Counted from the first letter of the stretch, positions 38,396 through 47,221 are shown. The stretch is DNA of 64,000 nucleotides from Nocardia albiluteola (GCF_018860155.1 NZ_JAHKNI010000005.1:496001-560000); one strand, 5' to 3'. Notes: generated from the letters alone by a model not told the origin. Program-made: numbers and translations.

Positions 38396-39238
38396 GTGAG
38401 CAAGGATCTGGCGACCACCGACTACCACGTTGATGGTGTGCGCTGCGCCGTATACGACAGTGGCCCAGCCGATCGCGGAGAGGCCGTCGTCTTCGTGCAC
38501 GGTAATCCGGGGCCGATGGACGACTGGGCCGAGCTGGCGCCGGCCGTCGCGGGGTTCGCGCGCGTGATCGCCATGGACATGCCGGGTTTCGGGCGGGCGG
38601 AGCGGCCGCGATCGTTCGATCACAGCGTTGTCGGGCATGCGCGATTCCTCGGGCTGCTGCTCGACCGGCTCGGTGTCGAGCGGGCGCATCTGGTGTTGCA
38701 CGACTTCGGCGGGGCGTGGGGACTGCGGTGGGCGCTGGATCATCCGGAGCGGCTGGCCAGCGTCACGCTCATCAATACCGGTGTGCTCGAGGGCTACAGC
38801 TGGCACCGGTACGCCAGGATCTGGCAGACGCCGATAGCCGGCGAGCTGTTCCAGCTGATGAGCACGCCCCGCGCCACGCACATCGCGCTGAATCGCGATA
38901 ATCCGGTACCGCTGCCCCGGGACTATGCCGACCGTGTCGGCGGCTACGCGGACTGGGGACACAAGCGCGCGGTGCTACGGCTCTACCGCAACTCGCGCGA
39001 CCCTGCCAGCGCCTTCCCGGAAAACTCCGGCGCCGTGGCGAATTCGCTGCCGACCTGCGTAATCTGGGGCGACGGCGACCCCTATATCCCCGTCCGGTTC
39101 GCGCAACGGCAGCGGAACTACTTCCCCCAAGCCGAGATCCACATCCTCGAGGGCCTGGGCCACTGGCCGTTCATCGATGACCCGCAGGCCGTCCTCGCGC
39201 CGCTGACCGCCTTCCTGCGCAGGCAGATTCGGCCGTGA
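38396..39238 (+). CDS. Alpha/beta hydrolase with Asp nucleophile (haloalkane dehalogenase / epoxide hydrolase type)
   Basis: A 280-residue alpha/beta hydrolase. The oxyanion segment is FVHGNPGPMDDW, and the nucleophile elbow is LVLHDFGGAWGL, with Asp where esterases have Ser; this points to the haloalkane dehalogenase or epoxide hydrolase branch. The end holds VIWGDGDPYIP (acid region) and GLGHWPFIDDP (catalytic His). GTG 38396 starts the conserved part; the ribosome site is weak. A short decayed copy of its 38567-38655 region occurs at 42127-42218. The substrate is unknown. Confidence 0.82.
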   Translation: MSKDLATTDYHVDGVRCAVYDSGPADRGEAVVFVHGNPGPMDDWAELAPAVAGFARVIAMDMPGFGRAERPRSFDHSVVGHARFLGLLLDRLGVERAHLVLHDFGGAWGLRWALDHPERLASVTLINTGVLEGYSWHRYARIWQTPIAGELFQLMSTPRATHIALNRDNPVPLPRDYADRVGGYADWGHKRAVLRLYRNSRDPASAFPENSGAVANSLPTCVIWGDGDPYIPVRFAQRQRNYFPQAEIHILEGLGHWPFIDDPQAVLAPLTAFLRRQIRP

Positions 39239-39804
39239 CCGCGGCTGGCACCGGCGAACCGGATCTTCCCGATCATGCACACCATCGTCGTCCGCAGACC
39301 TCGTGCACGAGCGCCCCGGCCTCGCAAAAGCTGCCAATGAGGTCTCCTCCGGGGCGAAAGACGCTGCCGCCGACCACTATCGGCGCAATCACAGACTGTA
39401 CGAGGTCCAGACCATGGTGTCGTGGATGAACGCACTGATCGACCGCAACATCGAACAGTTCGGTGACGACTGGTGGCCCCGTTAGGGTTTGCTCGAGATC
39501 GAACGCGGCCATGTGCAGCAGCTCGGTGATGCGATCGGGTTCGCTCGCGAATACCGGCGTCTGCGACATCGCGGGCGGGTCGGTGGTCATCGCTGCCTGA
39601 AGGCACAACGGGGCCGGCGACTCCGTCATTGTCGAGGCACAGTCGGTACCCAACCGACTTCCGGGTAAGACAGACCCGGCGGGGCTCAGGGTCCACATCC
39701 CTTCGGTACGTTAGTATCTCGTCGTCAGGTTGCGGCCCGACGGGCTTCCGTGAACGTGGATATGCCCCCACCGCACGAGAATTCGTGCTACCGGGGGTAT
39801 TGCT
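39239..39804. other. 566-bp stretch with no firm gene; possible gene remnant
   Basis: A short plus-strand frame at 39303-39485 ends in VSWMNALIDRNIEQFGDDWW and reads like the C-terminal fragment of a larger enzyme, but I cannot name it and its start is missing. A minus-strand frame covers the same area. The last 80 bp presumably carry the promoter of the nuclease-helicase gene. Confidence 0.35.
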
Positions 39805-41676
39805 GTGTCGAGTCAGGTGTATCGATCGTCCGTACAAGAGGTGCTAAACCTTTCTGTTGAGCAACAGCTGTCGGCGATGATTGCCGAGCACCTGGGGCGT
39901 ACCCGTCGGCAGCGACCATCCTCTGAGGAGCGGTCGTGGAATGTGAGCCTGCCGCGGGTCGCGCATGACCTGAGGGCAGTGGGGCTCGGGCACGTGGAGA
40001 TGCTCATCGAGTATCAACTACCGGAATCGAGCCGCAGGGCCGACGTGATCCTCAGTGGTGTTCACCCGCAGACTGGTGAGGACAACTACGTCGTCGTCGA
40101 ATTGAAGCAATGGAGCCGGGCGGAACTCGCACATAACAGCGATCGCATCGTTCGGGCATCCGGCGTCCCGGACGAGCAGCTGCATCCGATTGATCAGGTG
40201 AGCGCCTACTGCGGCTTTCTGACTCAGTACGTCGAGGTGCTACACGACAGACCGGAGGCGGTGCATGGAGTCGCCTACTTGCACAACGCAACTGAGAACT
40301 CCGTCAGCACACTGCGTGCCCGCGTGCCGGACAATTCGGGACGAATGTTCACTGGCGAGCAGCAACCCGATTTCCTGACCTATCTGAAGAGTCAGTTTGC
40401 TCCGGAATCCAATACGGGCGCAGCGGATCGGCTGTTGCAGAGTGCAATTCGACCGAAGCAGAATCTGTTCAGCTTCACCGGCGCTGAACTCCGCGAGGCC
40501 ACACGATACTCGCTGCTCGATCACCAGAAGCTTGCGTACGAAACGGTGATGAGCCAGGTGCGCTTGGCCAAGCAAGCCGACCAGAAGAGCATCGTTATCG
40601 TGACTGGCGGACCTGGCAGCGGGAAAAGCCTTATTGCCGCCGCGCTGTTGGCCGAGCTGAACCGGGACGGGTACCGAGTGCGGCACGCCACAGGCTCGCT
40701 GGCATTTACGGAATCGCTTCGAAAATTCCCGGGCAAGGGGTCGACAGAGCTGCAGGGATTGTTCAAATACTTTCGGAACTTTGCAGATTCGGAGAAGAAT
40801 GACCTGGATGTCCTGATCTGCGACGAGGCGCATCGTATTCGGGAGGTATCGACCAACCGCTTCACGCCGGCGGCGAAGCGCACCAAACGGCCACAGATCG
40901 ATGAACTTATGGCCGCGGCACGGGTGCCTGTGTTCCTCCTCGACGAGAATCAGGTGGTACGCCCCGATGAGATCGGGACGGTCAAAGCGATCAGAGAACA
41001 CGCGCTTCGCTGTGGATATTTGCCACACCATGTTGAACTGGACGGCCAGTATCGGTGTGGAGGCAGCGCCGAATACGACGAGTGGGTGCGTCGGCTGGTT
41101 GGTCTTCGAGTCGGAGGCCCCACCCCGTGGCGTGGTGATTCGAACTTCGATGTGCGGATCGCGTCGTCGCCACGAGAAATGGAAGATTTCCTGCGGAGCA
41201 AGAACTCTGACGGTATGACCGCAAGGATCGCCGCTGGATACTGCTGGCCGTGGAGTTCGCCCAATGAAGACGGCACATTGGTCAACGATATCGTTATCGG
41301 CGATTGGTCTCGACCATGGAATCTTCGGGGTGACCGAGCTGTCGGCGACGCTCCGCCGAGTCCGCTCTGGGCAACCGATCCGCGAGGATTCGGTCAGGTC
41401 GGATGCATCTATACCGCTCAGGGATTTGAGTACGATTGGTCCGGAGTTATTTTCGGACCGGATCTCGTTGTCCAGGACGGGCATTTGACTACGGTGCGTC
41501 AGGGTGCGAAGGATTCGGCGCTGAGAGGAACAAAGAAAGACCCTATCGCCGACGAAACCTTTGATATTCTGGTACGGAACATATATAAGGTTCTGCTAAC
41601 GCGAGGAATGCGCGGCGTCGCAATATATTCCGTAGATCCCGAGACCCAGGCATTCCTTACCGGCCTGTTGAAATGA
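39805..41676 (+). CDS. PD-(D/E)XK nuclease fused to SF1-type helicase (DUF2075 / Schlafen-like)
   Basis: A 623-residue fusion. The N-terminal 200 residues hold a probable nuclease: VEMLIEYQLPESSRRADVIL (Asp80), then YVVVELKQWS (Glu99, Lys101), the D...ExK pattern. The helicase part has Walker A TGGPGSGKS (267-275), Walker B VLICDEAHRI (337-345), VFLLDENQVV (motif III-like) and a late TAQGFEYDWSGVI with LLTRGMRGVAIYS, typical of DUF2075. Such proteins occur in defence islands. GC is visibly lower than in neighbours, including AT-rich codons near 41580-41640, which suggests transfer. GTG 39805 follows GGGGGT. Confidence 0.85.
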   Translation: MSSQVYRSSVQEVLNLSVEQQLSAMIAEHLGRTRRQRPSSEERSWNVSLPRVAHDLRAVGLGHVEMLIEYQLPESSRRADVILSGVHPQTGEDNYVVVELKQWSRAELAHNSDRIVRASGVPDEQLHPIDQVSAYCGFLTQYVEVLHDRPEAVHGVAYLHNATENSVSTLRARVPDNSGRMFTGEQQPDFLTYLKSQFAPESNTGAADRLLQSAIRPKQNLFSFTGAELREATRYSLLDHQKLAYETVMSQVRLAKQADQKSIVIVTGGPGSGKSLIAAALLAELNRDGYRVRHATGSLAFTESLRKFPGKGSTELQGLFKYFRNFADSEKNDLDVLICDEAHRIREVSTNRFTPAAKRTKRPQIDELMAAARVPVFLLDENQVVRPDEIGTVKAIREHALRCGYLPHHVELDGQYRCGGSAEYDEWVRRLVGLRVGGPTPWRGDSNFDVRIASSPREMEDFLRSKNSDGMTARIAAGYCWPWSSPNEDGTLVNDIVIGDWSRPWNLRGDRAVGDAPPSPLWATDPRGFGQVGCIYTAQGFEYDWSGVIFGPDLVVQDGHLTTVRQGAKDSALRGTKKDPIADETFDILVRNIYKVLLTRGMRGVAIYSVDPETQAFLTGLLK

Positions 41677-41987
41677 AGTTCTCGACTCACGCGGTCCAGG
41701 GCTCCAGCAAATCGAGCAGGTTCCCAGAATGGTCACGGTCTGCTGGTACGAGGTAGTGCAGTTGCGATAGTGATTCCTGGCTCGGATCCGGCACACTGTG
41801 CGGCGTAACTGGGCCCGCTATTGTGGAACGGTCACCACTGAATTGTTTCGTTCTGCGCACCGAACGTGGCAAGCTTCCGCTTCGGTTGCATGCAGATCAG
41901 GGAAACCAGCTGTTGGTGGTGGGTGGCGCCCCTGAGTTGACGGTGTGGTCACTCCCGAACGTACGCAACCCACCGGGTTTGCTCAGG

Positions 41988-42040
41988 GCGGGCATACATA
42001 GAACTATACATCTTAGATGTATAGTTCTATGTATGCCCGC
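41988..42040. repeat. Perfect 53-nt palindrome (26-bp arms, 1-nt centre), AT-rich core
   Basis: Arms 41988-42013 and 42015-42040 are exactly complementary. The inner 20 bp of each arm are AT-rich (CATACATAGAACTATACAT) in an otherwise GC-rich genome; the outer ends are GCGGG/CCCGC. It could act as a terminator, a protein-binding or replication site, or the remains of a small mobile element. Its perfection suggests recent origin or selection. Confidence 0.9.
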
Positions 42041-42126
42041 AAGGGTCGAGCTCTGGACTCCGATGGCCGATGGCACTCGGATCGCGCCGCGCGGATCGAG
42101 GTCCCAGCAGATACCTGCGGCGGTTG

Positions 42127-42218
42127 TCGTGTAATCGCCATAGACATGCCGGGTTTCGGCTGGCGCAGCGGCTCCGATCGTTCGATCACGGCGTCGCCGG
42201 GACTGCGCGATACCTCCA
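42127..42218 (+). pseudogene. Fragment of an alpha/beta hydrolase gene
   Basis: This stretch matches about 38564-38655 of the intact hydrolase gene, including ATCGCCAT, GACATGCCGGGTTTCGG, CGATCGTTCGATCAC and CTGCGCGAT-type words, with a few substitutions and small indels that break the frame. Only about 90 bp remain. It lies next to rsgA at the far side of the nuclease-helicase gene. Confidence 0.7.
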
Positions 42219-42252
42219 GACGGCGCGGGTGGTTACGTAAATCGCTGTGCCG

Positions 42253-43218
42253 CTAGCTGTTCCCCATGACCCAGGGATCGTTGGAGTTCAGTGCGACCAG
42301 CAGCAGGCGGATTGCGGCGACCCGGCGTTCCTTGCCCGGCAACAGATCCAGTGCGCATTCCGGGTCGGCGGGTGGGCCGAGGTGGGTGCAGCCGCGGGGG
42401 CAGTCCTCGATGGCGTCCGCCAAGTCGGCGAAGGCCTCGATGACGTCGTCGGGGGTGATGTGGGCCAGGCCGAAGGAGCGGATGCCGGGGGTGTCGATGA
42501 CCCAGCCGCCGTCGGGGAGGGGCAGGGCCAGGGACTGGGTGGAGGTGTGGCGGCCCTTGCCGACGCCGGAGACGTCGCCTACGGCTCGATCTGCTTCCGG
42601 GACAAGGCGATTCACCAGGGTAGATTTTCCTACGCCGGAATGGCCCAGCAGACACGACAGCTTGTCATGCAGCAGATCGTGCAGGGATTCTAGTGGGTCC
42701 TCGCGCCCCGCGTGGACGATGGTCAAGTCCAGATCGGTGAATTCCGAGGCGAATTGGGAGTCCGCGGCCAGGTCGTGCTTGGTCAGGCACAGAACCGGCT
42801 CCAGGCCGCCTGCATACGCCGCGGCCATCGCGCGCTCGACGAAACCGGTGCGCGGTGGGGGATCGGCCAGGGCCACGACGATGATCAGCTGTTCGGCATT
42901 CGCGACGACGATCCGCTCGAACGGATCGGTGTCATCGGCGGTGCGGCGCAGGACCGTCGAACGATCGGCCACCCGGACGATGCGGGCCAGCGTGTCCGGC
43001 TTGCCGGACAGATCACCCACCACGTCGACCTGATCGCCGACCACGATCGGTGACCGGCCCAGCTCCCGGGCGCGCATCGCCACCAGCGGCCGATCCGGAT
43101 CGCCGTCGAGCACGCAGCTCCAGCGCCCGCGGTCGACGCCGATTACCATGGCGGCCTGGGCATCCCGGTGTTCGGGGCGGGTCTTGGTGCGAGGACGCGA
43201 GCCCCTGCCCGGGCGCAC
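42253..43218 (-). CDS. rsgA: Ribosome small-subunit-dependent GTPase RsgA
   Basis: A circularly permuted GTPase of about 321 residues that helps 30S maturation. An OB-fold (RELGRSPIVVGDQVDVVGDL) is followed by the permuted G motifs: TKHD (G4), GHSGVGKSTLVN (G1) and DTPGI (G3). The C-terminal zinc region DCPRGCTHLGPPADPECAL completes it. The start is uncertain: conserved sequence (RREYDESDVRVRPGRGSRPR) reaches upstream of GTG 43218 to 43254, where the only near candidate is CTG; the homologue in M. tuberculosis begins in that region. It follows aroA on the same strand with almost no gap, the M. tuberculosis order. Confidence 0.9.
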   Translation of the reverse strand: MRPGRGSRPRTKTRPEHRDAQAAMVIGVDRGRWSCVLDGDPDRPLVAMRARELGRSPIVVGDQVDVVGDLSGKPDTLARIVRVADRSTVLRRTADDTDPFERIVVANAEQLIIVVALADPPPRTGFVERAMAAAYAGGLEPVLCLTKHDLAADSQFASEFTDLDLTIVHAGREDPLESLHDLLHDKLSCLLGHSGVGKSTLVNRLVPEADRAVGDVSGVGKGRHTSTQSLALPLPDGGWVIDTPGIRSFGLAHITPDDVIEAFADLADAIEDCPRGCTHLGPPADPECALDLLPGKERRVAAIRLLLVALNSNDPWVMGNS

Positions 43219-43250
43219 CCGGACATCGGACTCGTCGTACTCGCGGCGCC

Positions 43251-44531
43251 TCAGGACGCTGCTCCCTCGCCCGAAAGCATTGTCTCCCAGAGGGATACGA
43301 AGTCGGGCAGGGTCTTGGCGGTGGTGCCGATGTCCTCGATCTGCACCCCGGGCACCCGCAGGCCGAGGATCGCGCCGGCGGTGGCCATGCGGTGGTCGGC
43401 GTAGGAGTGCCACAGCCCGCCGTGCAGCGGGGTGGGCACGATGTCCAGCCCGTCCTCGGTCTCGGTGACCTTGCCGCCGAGGCGGTTGATCTCGGTGGAC
43501 AGCGCCGCGAGCCGGTCGGTCTCGTGCCCGCGCAGGTGGGCGATGCCGCGCAGGCGCGAGGGCGAATCGGCCAGTGTGGCAAGGGCTGCCACGGTCGGGG
43601 TGAGCTCGCCGACGTCGTGCAGGTCGATATCGATCCCCGCCAGCCGCTGGGGCCCGTGCACGCGGAGCTTGCCGTGCGCGCGGCGAACCTCGGCGCCCAT
43701 GCGCACCAGGATCTCCCGGATGACATCGCCCGGCTGGGTGGTCAGCTGCGGCCAGTGCGGAATGGTCACCTCACCGCCGGTGACCGCGGCCGCGGCCAGG
43801 AACGGTGTCGCATTGGACAGATCCGGCTCGACCTCCCAGTCCACGCCATGGATCGGGCCGGGTGCGACGGTCCACACCTGCTCCTTGCGCGGATCCGTCG
43901 GCGCGGTGACCTCGACGTCGGCCTGGCGCAGCATCTGCACGGTCATCTCGATGTGCGGCATCGAGGGCAGCGCCGCGCCCTCGTGGTGCACGGTCAGGCC
44001 CTCGCCGAAGCGGGCCGCGGACAGCAGCAGCCCGGAGACGAACTGCGAGGAGCCCGACGCGTCCATGGTGACCGACCCGCCGCGCAGCCCGCCCGCGCCG
44101 TGCACGCTGAACGGCAGCTTGTCCCCGTCGACCGTGGCCCCGAGCGAGCGCAGCGCCTCCAGGATGGTGTCCAGCGGACGCAGGCTCGCCTGCTCGTCGC
44201 CGGAGAAGGACACCTCGCCGCTGGCCAGCGCCGCCACCGGCGGCAGGAAGCGCATGACCGTACCGGCCAGGCCGCAGTCGACATTCGCTCCGGTCAGCGG
44301 GGCCGGGGTGACGGTCAAAGTGTCTGCGTCACCGTCGATCCCGGCGCCCATCGCCCGCAGCGCGGCGATCATGAGGTTGGTGTCACGGCTGCGCAGCGCC
44401 CCGGTGATGGTCGAGGGCCGGTCGGCGAGCGCGGCGAGGATCAGGGCCCGATTGGTGATGGATTTCGAACCCGGCAAGGTGACGGTCGCGTGGACGGGGC
44501 GGTCGGTGTGGGGCGCTGGCCAGAGAGTCAC
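43251..44531 (-). CDS. aroA: 5-enolpyruvylshikimate-3-phosphate synthase
   Basis: A 426-residue shikimate pathway enzyme that joins PEP to shikimate-3-phosphate. Landmarks: LPGSKSITNRALILAALAD, DCGLAGTVMRFLPPVAAL (PEP and S3P binding), SGSSQFVSGLLLSAARF, ELTPTVAALATLA, GIAHLRGHETDRLAALSTEI and YADHRMATAGAILGL. GTG 44531 fits the mycobacterial start (TLWPAP) and has GGAGGG just upstream; ATG 44576 would add 15 residues. An intergenic repeat cluster lies upstream at 44648-44732. Confidence 0.95.
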   Translation of the reverse strand: MTLWPAPHTDRPVHATVTLPGSKSITNRALILAALADRPSTITGALRSRDTNLMIAALRAMGAGIDGDADTLTVTPAPLTGANVDCGLAGTVMRFLPPVAALASGEVSFSGDEQASLRPLDTILEALRSLGATVDGDKLPFSVHGAGGLRGGSVTMDASGSSQFVSGLLLSAARFGEGLTVHHEGAALPSMPHIEMTVQMLRQADVEVTAPTDPRKEQVWTVAPGPIHGVDWEVEPDLSNATPFLAAAAVTGGEVTIPHWPQLTTQPGDVIREILVRMGAEVRRAHGKLRVHGPQRLAGIDIDLHDVGELTPTVAALATLADSPSRLRGIAHLRGHETDRLAALSTEINRLGGKVTETEDGLDIVPTPLHGGLWHSYADHRMATAGAILGLRVPGVQIEDIGTTAKTLPDFVSLWETMLSGEGAAS

Positions 44532-44647
44532 CCCTCCATCTTCGCTTATCGACCGTTTCGGGGTGCGCACGGTCATGAACTCGCAGCAAAACGGCCATCG
44601 AAACCGGCCGCGGCCTGTGATCAATCACAGGGGATGTTCGCGTGTTC

Positions 44648-44732
44648 GACCGGATGTCACATTCGGTCGACTGATCCGACCGAATGTCACCTTCGATCGG
44701 GATCAGTCGACCGAAGGTGACATTCGCTCGAT
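44648..44732. repeat. Three-copy repeat with inverted arms upstream of aroA
   Basis: The word GACCGAATGTCACCTTCGGTCGA or a close variant occurs three times: plus-oriented at 44648-44676 and 44676-44702, and inverted at 44701-44732. Copies one and three form a long, nearly perfect inverted repeat with GATCAGTCGAC in both arms. It could be a REP-like element, an operator array, or a terminator for the aldehyde dehydrogenase gene. Confidence 0.65.
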
Positions 44733-44766
44733 ACCGGCGGAGGCGGCGCTGCTTGGCTGGGCGGGG

Positions 44767-46272
44767 CTACTTGTGCCGCCCGTGGATCAGCGGAACGATC
44801 CGCCGCAGCAGCTTCATCGTGCTCTCGGTGCGCTTGTAGCTCAGCAGCGCCATGCCGGGAATCGCGAAGCGCTGCACCGCGATCGAGTGCGGATCGGCGA
44901 ACTCCAGCAGACCGGGCGCGCCGTGGATGCGCCCGATGCCCGATTCGCGCCGCCCGCCGAAGGGCAGCGCGGAGATGGCCGCGAAGCCCAGCACCGAGTT
45001 GACCGAGGTGGCTCCGGCGCGCAGGCGCCGGGCGATCTCGACGCCGTGCTTGCGGGAAAACACCGCCGAGCCCAGGAAGTACTTGGAGTTGTTGGCCAGC
45101 CGGACCGCCTCGTCGATGCCGTCGACGGAGCGGATGGTGACCGTCGGGCCGAAGGTCTCGTCGGTGACGGCCTCGGAGGTCTCCTCGACGTCCAGCAGCA
45201 CGACCGGCTCGATGTAGGGGCCCTTGATCGAGTCCAGCCCGCCCATGACCGCCGTGCCGCCGTTCTTCAGTGCGCTGTCGATGTGGCGGCGCACGACGTC
45301 GATCTGGCTGGGCATCGTCATCGGGCCGTAGGCGGCCTTGGCGTCCGAGCCCGGGTGGACGTTCGACAGGACCTTCTTGACCTCGGCGACGAACTGATCG
45401 CGAATCGACCTGTCGACGTACACGCGCTCCACACCCGCGCAGGTCTGGCCGCTGTTCATGGTGGCGCCGTAGGCGACCGCGTCGGCCGCGGCCTTGATGT
45501 CGGCGTCCGCGGCCACGATCACCGCGTCCTTACCGCCACATTCGAGCAGCACCGGGGTGAGCGAGTCGGCCGCGGCGGCCATGATCCGCTTGCCGGTGCC
45601 GGGGGAGCCGGTGAACGCCACCTTGTCCACGCCGGAGGTGACCAGGGCCGCGCCGGTGGCGCCGTAGCCGTTGACGGTGATGAAGACGCCCGCGGGCAGT
45701 TCCGGATTGGCCTCGGCGAAGGTCTTGGCCATGAAATTGCCGATGCTGGTGGAGTATTCGCTGGGCTTGTACACCACGGTGTTGCCCGCGGCCAGCGCGT
45801 AGGCGATCGAGCCGTTGGGGGTGTAGATGGGGTAGTTCCACGGGCCGATCACGCCGACGACGCCGAGGGGACGGTATTCGATGGATGCCCCGAAGTTCGC
45901 CATCGTCGCGCCGGGGGAAACCTTGCGGGTCTTCAGCACCTTCTCGGCGTTCTTGGCGGCCCAGGCGATGTGCTCGAGGACCAGCATGAGCTCGAGGAAG
46001 GCGTCCTCGCGCGGCTTGCCGTTCTCGGCGTGGATCAGGTCGCACAGCTCGTCGGAGACGGCGACGAGCCGAGACGACCAGCGCAGCAGGTACCGCTTGC
46101 GCTCGGGGTAACTCAGGGCGCCCCAGGTGGCGGCGGCGGTGCGCGCCGTGGCGACGGCCGCGGCCACCGCCTCGGGGTCGGCGATCGGGTGCGTGGCGAT
46201 GGTCTCGCCGGTAGCCGGGTTGACCGAGGTCAGCACGGTCTCACTGGTGGTCTTCGACTCGGTGGTGGACAT
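44767..46272 (-). CDS. Aldehyde dehydrogenase family protein
   Basis: A 501-residue NAD(P)-dependent aldehyde dehydrogenase. Landmarks are GVIGPWNYPIYTP, KPSEYST, FTGSPGTGKRIM (cofactor), the general base in LECGGKDAVIV, the nucleophile in NSGQTCAGVERVYV, and EETFGPTV-like DETFGPTVTIRSV. The C-terminal PFGGRRESGIGRIHGAPGLLEF is followed by an extra basic tail (YKRTESTMKLLRRIVPLIHGRHK) that could associate with membrane. This tail is seen in succinic semialdehyde/fatty aldehyde-type enzymes of Mycobacteriales, but the substrate is not fixed. ATG 46272. It diverges from the SRAP gene. Confidence 0.92.
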   Translation of the reverse strand: MSTTESKTTSETVLTSVNPATGETIATHPIADPEAVAAAVATARTAAATWGALSYPERKRYLLRWSSRLVAVSDELCDLIHAENGKPREDAFLELMLVLEHIAWAAKNAEKVLKTRKVSPGATMANFGASIEYRPLGVVGVIGPWNYPIYTPNGSIAYALAAGNTVVYKPSEYSTSIGNFMAKTFAEANPELPAGVFITVNGYGATGAALVTSGVDKVAFTGSPGTGKRIMAAAADSLTPVLLECGGKDAVIVAADADIKAAADAVAYGATMNSGQTCAGVERVYVDRSIRDQFVAEVKKVLSNVHPGSDAKAAYGPMTMPSQIDVVRRHIDSALKNGGTAVMGGLDSIKGPYIEPVVLLDVEETSEAVTDETFGPTVTIRSVDGIDEAVRLANNSKYFLGSAVFSRKHGVEIARRLRAGATSVNSVLGFAAISALPFGGRRESGIGRIHGAPGLLEFADPHSIAVQRFAIPGMALLSYKRTESTMKLLRRIVPLIHGRHK

Positions 46273-46417
46273 GTTTTCGGCGACCCCTACTGAGAAAGTG
46301 ACGGCGTGAAGTTCTCATAGCTTGATATGAAGTCTACTGCCGTCAGTTTGGATTTCCGGCCAATATTCGATGCCGGGCCGGCCGCGGCTGTCGGTGGGTG
46401 ATGGCAGCATGGGGGAC

Positions 46418-47221
46418 ATGTGCGGCAGATACGCGACCACCGTGGATCCGGGCCGTCTGGCGGCCGAACTCGACGCCCTCGACGAGACCGGCGACCCACC
46501 GGGCTCGGGCGCGGGCGCCCCCGGCCCGAACTACAACGTCGCACCGACCAACAGGGTGCTGACCGTGGTCGAGCGGCACGATCGCGACCACCCCGAGGAC
46601 GATCCGCGCCTGCGCATCCGCCGCATGCGCTGGGGCCTGGTCCCGGTGTGGACCAAGGCCGCCGAGCCCGGCGTGCCGGTCAAGGGAAAGCCGCTGTTCA
46701 ACGCCCGCGCGGATCGCGCCGCGGAGGCGCCCTCGTTCCGGGACGCGGTCAAGAAGCGCCGCTGCCTGGTGCCGATGGACGGCTGGTACGAATGGGTGGT
46801 CGAGGGCGAGGAGAACGCGAAGGGCAAGGCGGTCAAGCGGCCCTACTACATGTCCAACGCCGACGGCTCGCGGCTGTACATGGCCGGGCTGTGGTCGATC
46901 TGGCGCGACCCGGCCCGGCGGGAGATGGATCCGCTGCTCTCGTGCACGATCCTGACCACCGACGCGATCGGCGATCTGACCAGGATTCACGATCGCATGC
47001 CGCTGATCATGCCCCGCGAACACTGGGCCGCCTGGCTCGATCCCGATCACCCGGCCCCGCACGAGCTGCTGGAAACTCCCGGGCCGGAACGAGTTTCGGG
47101 CATCGCGGTCCGTGAGGTGCCGGTTCTGGTGAACAGCGTGCGCAACAACGGCCCGGAGTTGCTGAGGCCGGTGGGATCCGGCCCGGTCGGGGAGCAGGCC
47201 GGGCAGATCAGCCTGCTCTGA
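46418..47221 (+). CDS. SRAP-domain abasic-site DNA-protein crosslinking protein (YedK/HMCES-like)
   Basis: A 267-residue SRAP protein that covalently traps abasic sites in single-stranded DNA. The catalytic Cys2 follows the initiator Met (MCGRYATT). Other family motifs are NYNVAPTN, RMRWGLVPVWTK, FNARADRAAEAPSFRDAVKKRRCLVPMDGWYEW (Asn and Glu of the site) and IHDRMPLIM (His). ATG 46418 is fixed by the requirement that Cys be residue 2 and by GGGGGAC upstream. It lies close to aroA-rsgA, as in M. tuberculosis. No LexA box was found before it. Confidence 0.94.
   Translation: MCGRYATTVDPGRLAAELDALDETGDPPGSGAGAPGPNYNVAPTNRVLTVVERHDRDHPEDDPRLRIRRMRWGLVPVWTKAAEPGVPVKGKPLFNARADRAAEAPSFRDAVKKRRCLVPMDGWYEWVVEGEENAKGKAVKRPYYMSNADGSRLYMAGLWSIWRDPARREMDPLLSCTILTTDAIGDLTRIHDRMPLIMPREHWAAWLDPDHPAPHELLETPGPERVSGIAVREVPVLVNSVRNNGPELLRPVGSGPVGEQAGQISLL

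Larger units (their letters stand above)
41677..42252. other. 576-bp island edge with palindrome and gene fragments
   Basis: There is no intact gene. A minus-strand frame 41687-41872 (ending DHSGNLLDLLEPWTA) and a plus-strand frame from 41823 (FVLRTERGKLPLRLHADQG) both read like protein but overlap and match nothing I know. The stretch also contains a perfect 53-nt palindrome and a fragment of an alpha/beta hydrolase gene. Confidence 0.45.

Noticed and set aside
41687..41872. Small minus-strand frame ending DHSGNLLDLLEPWTA
   Set aside because: It reads somewhat like protein but overlaps another protein-like frame on the plus strand and has no known match; I cannot decide which, if either, was a gene.
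46291..46317. TGAGAA/TTCTCA inverted arms between the aldehyde dehydrogenase and SRAP genes
   Set aside because: Six-base arms with a 15-base spacer are expected by chance at this scale.
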